DNA of 64,000 bases from Azospirillum baldaniorum. Its GTDB lineage: Bacteria; Pseudomonadota; Alphaproteobacteria; Azospirillales; Azospirillaceae. A program made the position numbers and the translations under genes. Below the pieces are notes generated by a model, which saw only the letters and a program-made list of their open reading frames with translations, was not told the DNA's origin and did no database searches. The stretch is taken from NCBI RefSeq assembly GCF_003119195.2, contig NZ_CP022254.1, forward strand, positions 1,099,501 to 1,163,500, written 5' to 3'. The stretch's first letter is position 1. The number at the start of each line of letters is the position of its first letter. Below, one piece after another: positions 1 to 7,992 of the stretch.

Positions 1-807
1 CCGCACCGCCGCCTGGATGGCGCCGAGCGTCGCGGGACCGGCGGTCACCTCGGGAAACACGATGACGGTCGCCCCTTCGGCGGCCAGCGCGTCGATGGCC
101 GACGCCGCGCGGGCACCGAGAGCGCCGGGAACCGCGGCGTACCAGTCCGCGCCATCCTTGGAAAAGGTCCGCAGGGCGAGGTCGTCCTCGGCGAGGGCGA
201 GCGGGACGACGCCGACGACGGGTGTCCAATCGGGATCGCTGGGGCACTGGTCGGCGACCTCGGCGACGCGTCGGAAGGCCAGCGCGACGGGCCGTTCGCC
301 GTCCTCACCGTGGGGGCACTCCGCCGCGAGGGTCGGCGGCAGCAGAAGCAGGGTGTGGAACAGGTCGGCCACGTCGAAGGACTCGCGCAGGGGCGTGACC
401 TCCCGGATGTTCACCGAGCGGTCGAACAAACCGGGCCGCAGGATGATCTGGCCGTCGGCAACGTCGCTGTTGAAGCGCCCGTGCCGCTTGTACCATTGCC
501 GCGCCCGCAGATGACCATCGGACAGTGCGCGTCGCGACAGGTGGCGCGAGGCCAGCGGCGCGAACCATTGATCGATGGCCTGGGCCGCCAGCACACACCG
601 CTCCAGCGGCGCCACCTCGTCGGACGAGCCGACCCAAGTCTTGAGCATGTCGGCGCCGTCGTAAGCCTCCAACAGCGCCATCAGCCGGCGCAGCACACCG
701 CCCGCATCGTCCGGTGCGAATTCCAGGCGCAGCGCGGCGCGTTCGGTCTCCTTCAGGTCTCGATCCAGTTGGTGCCGCAGCGCAACGAACAGATCAGCCA
801 GATGCAT
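1..807 (-). CDS. Uncharacterised protein, 3' end cut off by window edge
   Basis: The gene runs off the left edge, so only the N-terminal 269 codons are visible. I do not recognise the family. The first 150 residues are mostly helical and charged. The last part visible reads VVGVVPLALAEDDL, then a helix, then ATVIVFPEVTAGP. That pattern, a hydrophobic strand ending in PE, resembles the first catalytic strand of carbon-nitrogen hydrolases (nitrilase fold), where the Glu is catalytic. This is only a weak inference, because the Lys and Cys motifs would lie outside the window. The start is uncertain: ATG at 807 or an in-frame GTG at 819, with no strong ribosome site for either. Codon use matches the neighbours. 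A dispersed repeat lies just upstream. Confidence 0.55.
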   Translation of the reverse strand, partial: MHLADLFVALRHQLDRDLKETERAALRLEFAPDDAGGVLRRLMALLEAYDGADMLKTWVGSSDEVAPLERCVLAAQAIDQWFAPLASRHLSRRALSDGHLRARQWYKRHGRFNSDVADGQIILRPGLFDRSVNIREVTPLRESFDVADLFHTLLLLPPTLAAECPHGEDGERPVALAFRRVAEVADQCPSDPDWTPVVGVVPLALAEDDLALRTFSKDGADWYAAVPGALGARAASAIDALAAEGATVIVFPEVTAGPATLGAIQAAVR

Positions 808-854
808 GCCTTCAACCACGCAAAGCGACGGGATGGAGCGGGTGCTATCGACAT

Positions 855-972
855 CCCCTCTCCCCTCTGGGGAGAGGGTTAGGGTGAGGGGGTTGCGCTT
901 GTGCCGGACATACCGCCATGCGCATCCCCCTCACCGGCCCTCCGGGCCACCCTCTCCCCGGAGGGGAGAGGG
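855..972 (-). repeat. Dispersed inverted intergenic repeat, copy 1
   Basis: This is about 118 bp, bounded at each end by a GC-rich palindrome (CCCTCTCCCC with GGGGAGAGGG), with an asymmetric core. The same unit occurs at 9717, 27730, 43672 and 60807. Copies 1 and 4 share one orientation and copies 2, 3 and 5 the reverse complement. A short direct duplication (GGCTAAGTCACCT at 971-983 and 986-998) sits at its right border. It could form a long hairpin RNA. No ORF within it is credible. Confidence 0.85.
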
Positions 973-1059
973 CTAAGTCACCTGAGGCTAAGTCACCTCA
1001 AGCACCCACGCCCATCCTGTTGAACAGCATAGCGGCGGCTTGGTTTCGCGGTTACGTTG

Positions 1060-2250
1060 TCAGGTAATGGCGCGCCGGACCTCCGCACGCCCCGACGCCG
1101 GCACGGCGACGCGCCCATGCAGCCACGCCGGAAGCGCCAGGCTGGCGACCGCCAGGACCGTGATTCCCGTCTTGCCCAAGGCGCCCACCGGCCGCACCGC
1201 CTCGTCGATCAGCACGATCCCGTAGGCGAGCACGACGTGGTACGCGTAGACCTGCAGCGAATGGCCGCCGAGATAGCGCAGGAAGCGCAACAGGAAGAGC
1301 CGTTGCAGGGCTTGCCCCGCCCAGCGCGCGGCGGGGGACGCCGCCTCGACGCCGGCCGACAGCAGCCACGTCACCAGGAAGGCCAGCGCCGCGAAATTCA
1401 CCAGGAAGATCAGGCTGAACTCGGTGCGGTCGTGCAGGCTCCAGAAGCGCGCCGCCATGTCCTCCGGCACGAGGTCGAAGGTGAAGGCCAGCCGCCACGC
1501 CATGAAGGCGAGCACGACATAGAACGCGACCCGGGCGAGCAGCGTGCGGTCCGGGGCCAACCAGGGGCGCAGGTCGATCCGCTCCGCCGCCATCAGCGTG
1601 CCGATCACCAGCCCGGTGACGAACACGATCTGCCACGCCAGCGGGTTGAAGTGCCCGCGCAGGGCAAAATCCGGGATGACCGAGCCGGCCAGCGCCTCCA
1701 GCGAGGCGGCCAGCGGCAGATGCAGGCCGAACTGCACCGCCGCCCACAGGGCGAAGCTCCCGGCGATGACCTCCCCGCCCTTGCCCGCGAGGGTCAGGCG
1801 GATCAGCAGCGGTGACGCGGCGAGGTACAGCATGTATTGCGGCAGGATGTCCATCAGCGCCGGCTGGTGCAGCAGGAGCAGGACCGCCGGCAGGGCCGGG
1901 CCGAGCGCGCTGCCCAGTTGCGACTCCCAGCCGCTGCGCGCGCCGGGGATCAGCAGCGCCATCGCGACGACGGCCGCGAAGACGGCCAATGTGTACAGGT
2001 AAAGCTGCCAGACGCGGGCGCGCAGGCGCTTCCCGGCCTCTTCGTCCCGCCCGGCGGCGTAGAGGCGGCCGTAATAGAGCCCGACGATCAGCCCGGAGAT
2101 GAGGATGAAGCCCTGCGCGTCTTCGACGAAGGCGAGTTGGTTGTGATTGACCAGGGCAACCGGATTTCCCCCGTCGAACCAGATGTGGTTCACCAGCATG
2201 AACACGAGGAAATAGCCGCGCAGGCCATCCAGAAGATGGTGCCTGGTCAT
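1060..2250 (-). CDS. opgC: OpgC-like membrane acyltransferase
   Basis: This 396-residue integral membrane protein fits the OpgC family, which in known members adds succinyl or related groups to osmoregulated periplasmic glucans. The N terminus has the typical LLDGLRGYFLVFMLVNHIWF start of such acyltransferases. About ten hydrophobic segments follow, with a conserved GHSLQVYAYHV-type segment near residue 350. Length is close to E. coli OpgC (about 385). I chose ATG 2250 rather than an in-frame ATG 57 bp upstream because GGTGGGGGACG precedes it at good spacing and the conserved region begins two residues later. It is divergent from an SGNH hydrolase. The substrate is inferred from the family only. 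Confidence 0.8.
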   Translation of the reverse strand: MTRHHLLDGLRGYFLVFMLVNHIWFDGGNPVALVNHNQLAFVEDAQGFILISGLIVGLYYGRLYAAGRDEEAGKRLRARVWQLYLYTLAVFAAVVAMALLIPGARSGWESQLGSALGPALPAVLLLLHQPALMDILPQYMLYLAASPLLIRLTLAGKGGEVIAGSFALWAAVQFGLHLPLAASLEALAGSVIPDFALRGHFNPLAWQIVFVTGLVIGTLMAAERIDLRPWLAPDRTLLARVAFYVVLAFMAWRLAFTFDLVPEDMAARFWSLHDRTEFSLIFLVNFAALAFLVTWLLSAGVEAASPAARWAGQALQRLFLLRFLRYLGGHSLQVYAYHVVLAYGIVLIDEAVRPVGALGKTGITVLAVASLALPAWLHGRVAVPASGRAEVRRAIT

Positions 2251-2274
2251 AACACGTCCCCCACCTATTCGTCC

Positions 2275-2287
2275 GTATTCCGAATAC
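2275..2287. promoter_or_regulatory. Candidate operator in the opgC / SGNH hydrolase divergent region
   Basis: A perfect inverted repeat, GTATTC-C-GAATAC, lies 25 bp upstream of the opgC start in the region between two divergent genes. It could be a regulator-binding site for either gene. I cannot name the regulator. Confidence 0.4.
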
Positions 2288-2431
2288 AGACGAGCCCGGC
2301 AAAGCATCCCTTTTGACGAGGAACGAAATGGGGTTAGCCGCCCCCTCGCTTAGCGATGCATTAACCATGATCGCCTGACCATGGCTCTCAGACAGCGTGC
2401 CTCGACGAGGCGAACCAGGGGAGCGTGGCTC

Positions 2432-3187
2432 ATGACGGGACGGGTGCTTGGCGGACTGATGGCCGCTTGGGTGTTGTGGAGCGGTGCCGCCGCCGCGTCG
2501 GCGCTGTGCCCGATCCCGCCCGGCGCGGATTCCGCCGCCACCGGACTGGTGCACAGCCGGGCCGCCCTGGCCGCCGGGCACCCGCTGACGGTCGTCGCGA
2601 TGGGGTCGTCCAGCACGGAAGGCGTCGGGGCCACCACCATCACCGCCACCTACCCCGCCCAGCTCGACGCCATTCTGGAGCAGCGTCACGCCACCTCGGC
2701 CATCCAGGTCCTGAACAAGGGCATCGGCGGCGAGACGGCGGGGGCCAACCTCGTCCGCTTCGACAAGGACGTGCTGGCCGCCAAGCCGGACCTCGTGGTC
2801 TGGCAGGTCGGGACCAACGACAGCTTCCAGAAGGTGCCGCTCGACGCCTTCGCCGCCACCGTTCGCGACGGCATCGCCCGCATCCGCAAGACCGGCGCCG
2901 ACGTCATCCTGATGAACCCGCAGTCCTTCCCCGGCGAGGCCAAGGTCGAGTCCTACCCCGCCTACGCGTCCACCGTGGTGGCGCTCGGCCGCGAACTCGA
3001 CGTGCCGGTGCTCGACCGCTACCGCATCATGGCGTGGTGGCTGGAAAGCCGTCACTTCGTTGCCGATCAGGTGCTGAGCACCGATGGCCTGCACCTGAAG
3101 GACCTCAGCTACCGCTGTCTGGCGGAGTTCGTCGCCGACATGATCGACACCCCGCGGGTGGTGAGCGAGAAGACCGCGGCGCGCTGA
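2432..3187 (+). CDS. Secreted SGNH/GDSL hydrolase
   Basis: This is a 251-residue exported esterase/lipase-type hydrolase. It opens with a Sec signal peptide (MTGRVLGGLMAAWVLW, then AAAASA). The SGNH blocks are visible: MGSSSTEG (nucleophile Ser, block I, near residue 57), GIGGETAGAN (block II Gly, near 100), VGTND (block III Asn, near 127) and STDGLHL (block V Asp and His, near 217). Its natural substrate is unknown; family members deacylate polysaccharides, lipids or thioesters. ATG 2432 is preferred over an in-frame ATG at 2381 because AGGGGAG lies 8 bp upstream and it gives a clean signal peptide. The divergent acyltransferase gene suggests a link with acylated glycans, which is only an inference. 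Confidence 0.82.
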   Translation: MTGRVLGGLMAAWVLWSGAAAASALCPIPPGADSAATGLVHSRAALAAGHPLTVVAMGSSSTEGVGATTITATYPAQLDAILEQRHATSAIQVLNKGIGGETAGANLVRFDKDVLAAKPDLVVWQVGTNDSFQKVPLDAFAATVRDGIARIRKTGADVILMNPQSFPGEAKVESYPAYASTVVALGRELDVPVLDRYRIMAWWLESRHFVADQVLSTDGLHLKDLSYRCLAEFVADMIDTPRVVSEKTAAR

Positions 3188-3209
3188 GCCCCCATCATTC
3201 GTTCCCAGG

Positions 3210-3244
3210 AAAGGGTGCCGGTGGTCATGCCAACGGCACCCTTT
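3210..3244. terminator. Bidirectional rho-independent terminator
   Basis: A perfect 11-bp stem (AAAGGGTGCCG with CGGCACCCTTT) and a 13-nt loop are flanked by A and T runs. It sits between two convergent genes, the SGNH hydrolase (plus) and the ABC ATPase (minus), and can serve both. Confidence 0.85.
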
Positions 3245-3249
3245 TGCTA

Positions 3250-3984
3250 TCAGACGACCAGTTGAGCCCCCAGGAACTGCCGGAGCTCCGGGGTGCGGGG
3301 GTTGCCGAAGACCTCCTCGGGCGGGCCGATCTCGTGCACGCGGCCCTGGTGCATGAAGACGACCCGGTCGCAGACCTCGCGGGCGAAGCGCATCTCGTGG
3401 GTCACCATCATCAGCGTCATGCCGTCGGCGGCCAGTTCCTTCACCACCGCCAGCACCTCGTTCACCAATTCCGGGTCGAGGGCGGACGTGATCTCGTCGC
3501 ACAGCAGGGCCATCGGCTGCATCGACAGCGCCCGCGCGATGGCGACGCGCTGCTGCTGCCCGCCAGACAGCTGGTCGGGGTAGGCGTCGAACTTGTGGCC
3601 CAACCCGACCCGCTCCAGCATGCGGCGGGCCATCGCCTCCGCCTCGCGCGCCGGCGTCTTCTTGACGACCATCTGCGACAGCATGACGTTGCGCCCCGCC
3701 GACAGGTGCGGGAACAGGTTGAACTGCTGGAAGATCATGCCGACCTTCAACCGCAGCGCCTTCAGGTGGAGGTCGTCGTTGATGAGCTGGGCGCCGGCCA
3801 CCATGATCGAGCCGTCGTCGATCATCTCCAGCCCGTTGACGCAGCGCAGAAGCGTGCTCTTGCCCGAACCGCTCTTGCCGATGATGGCGACGACCTCGCC
3901 GCGCTCGACGTCCAGGTTGATCCCCTTCAGGACTTCGACGTCGCCGAAGCGCTTCTTCACCTCAGTGATTGCGATGAGCGACAT
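3250..3984 (-). CDS. Polar amino-acid ABC transporter, ATP-binding protein
   Basis: This is a 244-residue GlnQ/HisP-type ATPase that powers amino-acid import. Motifs in order are Walker A GKSGSGKST (near residue 36), Q-loop FQQFNLFPHL, signature LSGGQQQR, Walker B ALLCDEITSALD and switch His in MMVTHEM. In Walker B the usual DEPTSALD reads DEITSALD, a Pro-to-Ile change seen in some importers. It is the last gene of the operon and overlaps the upstream permease by 23 bp. The substrate cannot be told from the ATPase. Confidence 0.95.
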   Translation of the reverse strand: MSLIAITEVKKRFGDVEVLKGINLDVERGEVVAIIGKSGSGKSTLLRCVNGLEMIDDGSIMVAGAQLINDDLHLKALRLKVGMIFQQFNLFPHLSAGRNVMLSQMVVKKTPAREAEAMARRMLERVGLGHKFDAYPDQLSGGQQQRVAIARALSMQPMALLCDEITSALDPELVNEVLAVVKELAADGMTLMMVTHEMRFAREVCDRVVFMHQGRVHEIGPPEEVFGNPRTPELRQFLGAQLVV

Positions 3985-4621
3985 TGAGCTTCCTTTCCAG
4001 AATCTGGCTGCTCTTGGACAGGGGCCAGCACAGCGCGAAGTAGATCAGGGCGACCAGCCCGTAGACGGTGAAGGGTTCGAAGGTCGCGTTGGTGACCACC
4101 GTGCCGGCCTTGGACAGCTCCACGAAGCCGATGATCGAGGTCAGCGCCGTGCCCTTCACCACCTGCACCGAGAAACCGACGGTGGGCGGGACGGCGACGC
4201 GAACCGCCTGGGGCAGGATCACGTAGCGCATCTGCTGGACGTAGCCCATGCCGAGGCTGGCCGACGCCTCCCACTGGCCGCGGGCGACCGATTCCACGCA
4301 GCCGCGCCAAATCTCCACGAGGAAGGCCGCCGTCCACAGGACCAGCGCCAGCCCGGCGGCCAGCCAGGCCGGCACGTCGATGCCGAACAGGCCGAGCCCG
4401 AAGAAGGCGAGGAAGAGCTGCATCAGCAGCGGCGTGCCCTGGAACAGCTCGACATAGCCCTGGACGAACATCCGTCCGGCCCGCGCCTTGCCGATGCGCA
4501 GGTAGAGCAGCGCCATCCCCAAGAGGCCGCCGCCGATGAAGGAGACCAGCGAGAGAACCACCGTCCAGCGCGCCGCCAACAGCAGGTTGCGCAGGATGTC
4601 CCACAGGGTGAAGGTCATCAT
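3962..4621 (-). CDS. Polar amino-acid ABC transporter, permease
   Basis: This 219-residue inner-membrane permease of the HisM/GlnP family has about five hydrophobic helices. The ATPase-contact (EAA) loop is visible near residues 105-125: EIWRGCVESVARGQWEASAS. The conserved LFQGTPLLMQLFL stretch in the second helix region is typical of amino-acid permeases. It overlaps the next permease by 4 bp (ATGA) and the ATPase by 23 bp, so the three are translationally coupled. It should pair with the other permease as a heterodimer. Confidence 0.93.
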   Translation of the reverse strand: MMTFTLWDILRNLLLAARWTVVLSLVSFIGGGLLGMALLYLRIGKARAGRMFVQGYVELFQGTPLLMQLFLAFFGLGLFGIDVPAWLAAGLALVLWTAAFLVEIWRGCVESVARGQWEASASLGMGYVQQMRYVILPQAVRVAVPPTVGFSVQVVKGTALTSIIGFVELSKAGTVVTNATFEPFTVYGLVALIYFALCWPLSKSSQILERKLNVAHRNH

Positions 4622-5289
4622 CGCGCGGCCCTCCGCGGGAACAGCATTTTCCCGACGCCGCGCAGCGCCTGCCGCAGGGCCAGCGCCAGCAGCAGATAGA
4701 GGCCGGTGGTCAGGAAATAACTCTCGAAGGCGCGGAAGGTCCGCGACTGGATGAAGTTGGCGGCGAAGGTGATGTCCTCAGCCGCGATCTGCGACACCAC
4801 CGCCGAGCCGAGCATGACGATGACGATCTGCGACGACAGCGCCGGCCAGATCCGTTGCAGGGACGGGATCAGGACGACGTGGCGGAAGGTCTCGAACCGC
4901 GTCATGGCGAGGCTGGCCCCGGCCTCGAATTGGCCACGCGGGGTGGCCTCGATGCCGGCGCGGATGATCTCGCCGCTGTAGGCGCCGAGGTTGATGACCA
5001 TCGCCAGAACCGCCGCCTGGAACTCGGTCATCTGCACGCCGAGCGACGGCAGGCCGAAGAAGATGAAGAAGAGCTGGATCAGGAAGGGCGTGTTGCGGAT
5101 CAGTTCGACATAGGCGACGACCGGCGGCCGCAGCCAGCGCGGCCCGAGCGACCGCGTCCAGGCGCAGGCGATGCCAAGCGCCACCCCAAACAGCGTGCCG
5201 ATCAGGGTCAGTTCGACCGTCGTCACCAGCCCCTTCAGGATGACGGGCCAGTATTCGGCGATCCACGAATAATCGAAGCGGTAGGTCAT
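4618..5289 (-). CDS. Polar amino-acid ABC transporter, permease
   Basis: This is the second permease, 223 residues, of the same family. It carries the diagnostic VELIRNTPFLIQLFFIFFGL stretch and the EAA loop EIIRAGIEATPRGQFEAGAS. Five or so transmembrane helices are visible. It lies 79 bp downstream of the solute-binding gene and overlaps the following permease by 4 bp. Role: half of the transmembrane channel of the importer. Confidence 0.93.
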   Translation of the reverse strand: MTYRFDYSWIAEYWPVILKGLVTTVELTLIGTLFGVALGIACAWTRSLGPRWLRPPVVAYVELIRNTPFLIQLFFIFFGLPSLGVQMTEFQAAVLAMVINLGAYSGEIIRAGIEATPRGQFEAGASLAMTRFETFRHVVLIPSLQRIWPALSSQIVIVMLGSAVVSQIAAEDITFAANFIQSRTFRAFESYFLTTGLYLLLALALRQALRGVGKMLFPRRAAR

Positions 5290-5368
5290 GCGGCCCTCCG
5301 GTCAGCCCCCCGTACGCCGGGCCGCCGTGGGGGCCGAAGCCACCCGCGGCGCCCCGGCCTCATCGTCT

Positions 5369-6160
5369 TCAGAGGTCCTTCGGCAGGTCGGCGGACAGCC
5401 ACTTCTGCGCGATGGCGTTCAGCGAGCCGTCGGCCTTGGCCGCCGCCAGGATGCCGTTCAGCTTCTCCAGCAGGGCCGGCTGCTCCTTGCTCAGGCCGAT
5501 GTAGCAGGGGGAGTTCTTGATGAGGAACTTCAGCTCCGGCCGCTTCGGCGGGTTGCGGGCGAGGATCGCCGCCGCCACGACGTTGCCGGTCGCCACCACC
5601 TCGACCTGACCGGACAGGAAGGCGGAGATGGTGCCGTTGTTGTCCTCGTAGCGCTTGATGACCGCGTCGGCCGGGGCGATCTTGGTCAGCTCCAGATCCT
5701 CGATGGCGCCGCGGGTCACGCCGACGGTCTTGCCGGCCAGATCCTCCGGCTTCGCGGCGGTGACGCCGGCCGGGGCGAAGACGCCGTTGAAGAAGGGCGC
5801 GTAGGCGTCGGTGAAGTCGATGACCTTCTCGCGCTCGGCGTTCTTGCCGAGGCTGGAGATCACCAGATCGACCTTGTTGGTCTGCAGGAAGGGGATGCGG
5901 TTGGCGCTGGTCACCGGCACCAGTTCCACCTTCACGCCCATCTTGGCGCCGATCAGCTTCGCCACGTCGATGTCGTAGCCGAGCGGGGCCATGTCCGGGC
6001 CGACCGAGCCGAAGGGCGGGAAGTCCTGCGGGACGGCGACGCGCAGCGTGCCGCGCTTCGTGATGTCCTGCAGGGCGTCGGCGCGCGCGGCGGGGGCCTG
6101 GGCGATGGAAAGGCCGGCGACGGCGGCGACGGCCAGGGCGAGCAGGGTCCTGCGCTTCAT
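5369..6160 (-). CDS. Family 3 solute-binding protein of the amino-acid ABC transporter
   Basis: This is a 263-residue periplasmic binding protein. It has a signal peptide (MKRRTLLALAVAAVAG to about ARA at residue 28), then the family 3 opening KRGTLRVAVPQDFPPFG and the ligand-site segments DLVISSLGKNAEREKVIDFT and GKTVGVTRGAIEDL. The usual Arg contacting the ligand carboxylate (sTR/aNR-type position) is not in its normal place here: the stretch reads ISSLGKNAERE, so the ligand may differ from a simple amino acid. The start at 6160 is fixed by GGAGGAG 7 bp upstream and by the signal peptide. It is preceded by the regulator gene. Confidence 0.9.
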   Translation of the reverse strand: MKRRTLLALAVAAVAGLSIAQAPAARADALQDITKRGTLRVAVPQDFPPFGSVGPDMAPLGYDIDVAKLIGAKMGVKVELVPVTSANRIPFLQTNKVDLVISSLGKNAEREKVIDFTDAYAPFFNGVFAPAGVTAAKPEDLAGKTVGVTRGAIEDLELTKIAPADAVIKRYEDNNGTISAFLSGQVEVVATGNVVAAAILARNPPKRPELKFLIKNSPCYIGLSKEQPALLEKLNGILAAAKADGSLNAIAQKWLSADLPKDL

Positions 6161-6207
6161 GTCTCTAACTCCTCCGGTTCTGGATGGAATGGGTTGCTTG
6201 AAAGGGT

Positions 6208-6885
6208 TCAGGCGGGGGCGCCGGGCGAGAGGATCTCGCGCAGGCCGGCCAGGGGATCGGGGGCGGCGGCGAGGTCGAGGCCGTCCTCGACGCGCCGGAT
6301 GTGCTCGTCCATCAGCCGCGCCGCCCCGGCGTAGTCGCCGGCGGCCAGCAGCGTCACGATGCCGGCGTGGTCGTCGCTGGACGCCGCGGCGTCCTGGTCG
6401 GACTGGTAGAGCATCGAGACCAGCGTCGTGCGCGCGGTCAGGTCGCGCAGGATGTCGGTCAGGAAGGCGTTGCCGAAGGCGTGGGCGAGGTGGATGTGGA
6501 AGTCGCCGAGCAGGCAAGTGCGCGACCCGACATGGCCGGTGTGCAGCGCCTCGCGCTCCTCCTCGACATGGGCGCGCAGGTGGGCGACGGCGTCCCCCGG
6601 AAGCGTGTGCAGATCGCGCAGCATCCCGGTCTCGATGACCCGCCGCGCCTGGAAGGCGGCCCGCGCCTCCGTCGCCGAGGGCTCCACGACGAACCAGCCG
6701 CGCCGGGCGCTGACATGGACGATGCCGCGCGTCTCCAGCCGCATCATCGCTTCCCGCACGCGGGTGCGGGACATGCCGTAGACCTCGGCCAGCTTCGCCT
6801 CGCCCAGCCGGGTGCCGGGCCGCAGCCGGCCGCCCAGGATGGCGGAGATCACGCTGTCTTCGATGCTGTCGGGAAGCTGGGTCAT
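6208..6885 (-). CDS. GntR-family (FCD) transcriptional regulator
   Basis: This is a 225-residue regulator. The N-terminal winged helix contains GTRLGEAKLAEVYGMSRTRVREAMMRLE, the GntR recognition region. The C-terminal all-helical FCD domain keeps metal-binding His and Asp positions: a DFHIHLAHAFGN segment, HAGIVTLLAAGD and MDEHIRR. FCD regulators usually repress transporter or catabolic operons and release DNA on binding a small carboxylic acid. It heads the amino-acid ABC operon and probably controls it and itself. ATG 6885 is chosen over an upstream in-frame ATG, because the latter would place the operator inside the gene. Confidence 0.9.
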   Translation of the reverse strand: MTQLPDSIEDSVISAILGGRLRPGTRLGEAKLAEVYGMSRTRVREAMMRLETRGIVHVSARRGWFVVEPSATEARAAFQARRVIETGMLRDLHTLPGDAVAHLRAHVEEEREALHTGHVGSRTCLLGDFHIHLAHAFGNAFLTDILRDLTARTTLVSMLYQSDQDAAASSDDHAGIVTLLAAGDYAGAARLMDEHIRRVEDGLDLAAAPDPLAGLREILSPGAPA

Positions 6886-6901
6886 CAGGCTGCCGCACCA
6901 A

Positions 6902-6915
6902 TCTTGTATACAAGA
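6902..6915. promoter_or_regulatory. Palindromic operator for the FCD regulator
   Basis: TCTTGTATACAAGA is a perfect 14-bp palindrome located 17-30 bp upstream of the regulator start. The TTGTATACAA core is of the type bound by FCD-class GntR proteins. Its position suggests autoregulation of the operon. It also lies upstream of the divergent SDR gene, so it could influence that as well. Confidence 0.7.
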
Positions 6916-7152
6916 CTGTTGAGCAAGCGGCGTGCCAACCGGAACGGCGCGGAAACGCTGGAGCCCGACCCTTGGCGCGATCAAAAATTGGGCATGACGC
7001 CGACCTGATTAAGCCTTATGCACTTTTCTGCGGCATCGCTTCGTTGCGCTTGCCCCGGATGGCGGAGGATGGCGGCGGAGAAGGCGGAACCAACGCCTGC
7101 CATCTTCAGTTGGGCTGAGGGACTCTCCCGCTTCGCAAAGAGGACCGTTCCC

Positions 7153-7944
7153 ATGGCTCGTGCAGCCACCCATTCCCTTGCCATCGTCACCGGTGCGTCC
7201 ACCGGCATCGGCCTCGAACTCGCCAAGCAATGCGCCCGGAATGGCTTCGACCTCCTGATCGCCGCCGACGATCCGGCCATCGAGGAGGCCGCCAGGGAAC
7301 TCCGCTCCCTCGGTGTGCTGGTCGAAACGGTGCAGGCGGACCTCGCCACCCTCGACGGCGTCGACAAACTCTGCGCGGCGGTGAAAGGCCGGCCGGTCGA
7401 CGCCCTGCTCGCCAACGCCGGCCACGGGCTGGGCCACGGCTTCCTCGACCAGGATTTCCAGGAGGCCCGCCACGTCATCGACACCAACATCACCGGTACG
7501 CTGTACCTGATCCAGACGATCGGCCGCGGCATGCGCGACCGCAAACAGGGCCGCATCCTGATCACCGGCTCGATCGCCGGCTTCATGCCCGGCACCTATC
7601 AGGCGGTCTACAACGGCACCAAGGCCTTCATCGACTCCTTCTCCTTCGCGCTGCGCCACGAGATCAAGGACTCCGGCGTGACCGTCACCTGCCTGATGCC
7701 CGGCGCCACCGACACCGAGTTCTTCGAGCGCGCCGGCATGGAGGACACCAAGATCGGCCAGGGCAAGAAGGACGACCCGGCGATGGTCGCCAAGGTCGGC
7801 TTCGACGCGATGATGCGCGGCGACGGCGACGTGGTGGCCGGCTGGAAGAACAAGCTGCAGACCGCCATGGCCGCCGTGACGCCCTCCGGCGTGCTGGCCG
7901 AGCAGCACCGCAAGCAGGCCGAGCCCGGCTCCGGCCACCACTGA
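7153..7944 (+). CDS. Short-chain dehydrogenase/reductase
   Basis: This is a classical SDR of 263 residues. It shows the cofactor motif TGASTGIG near residue 14, the NAG structural motif (LLANAGHG), the catalytic Ser in ITGSIAG and the YxxxK pair in AVYNGTKAF. DLLIAADD after beta-2 suggests no clear NADP preference. ATG 7153 has AGAGGA upstream; the frame stays open 135 bp further upstream but that part has no family similarity. It is followed at 48 bp by a zinc alcohol dehydrogenase. Substrate unknown. Confidence 0.9.
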   Translation: MARAATHSLAIVTGASTGIGLELAKQCARNGFDLLIAADDPAIEEAARELRSLGVLVETVQADLATLDGVDKLCAAVKGRPVDALLANAGHGLGHGFLDQDFQEARHVIDTNITGTLYLIQTIGRGMRDRKQGRILITGSIAGFMPGTYQAVYNGTKAFIDSFSFALRHEIKDSGVTVTCLMPGATDTEFFERAGMEDTKIGQGKKDDPAMVAKVGFDAMMRGDGDVVAGWKNKLQTAMAAVTPSGVLAEQHRKQAEPGSGHH

Positions 7945-7992
7945 CGCAAGGCACACCTGCCCCCTTCCCACCCCCCTCCGGAGGAGCCCCGC

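Noticed and set aside
1052..3502. An 816-codon open frame on the minus strand
   Set aside because: It is in the wrong frame for both opgC and the region downstream, reads as Arg/Gly/Pro-rich low-complexity, crosses the SGNH gene on the other strand and the terminator, and shows no family motif. GC-rich DNA with few stop codons gives many such frames.
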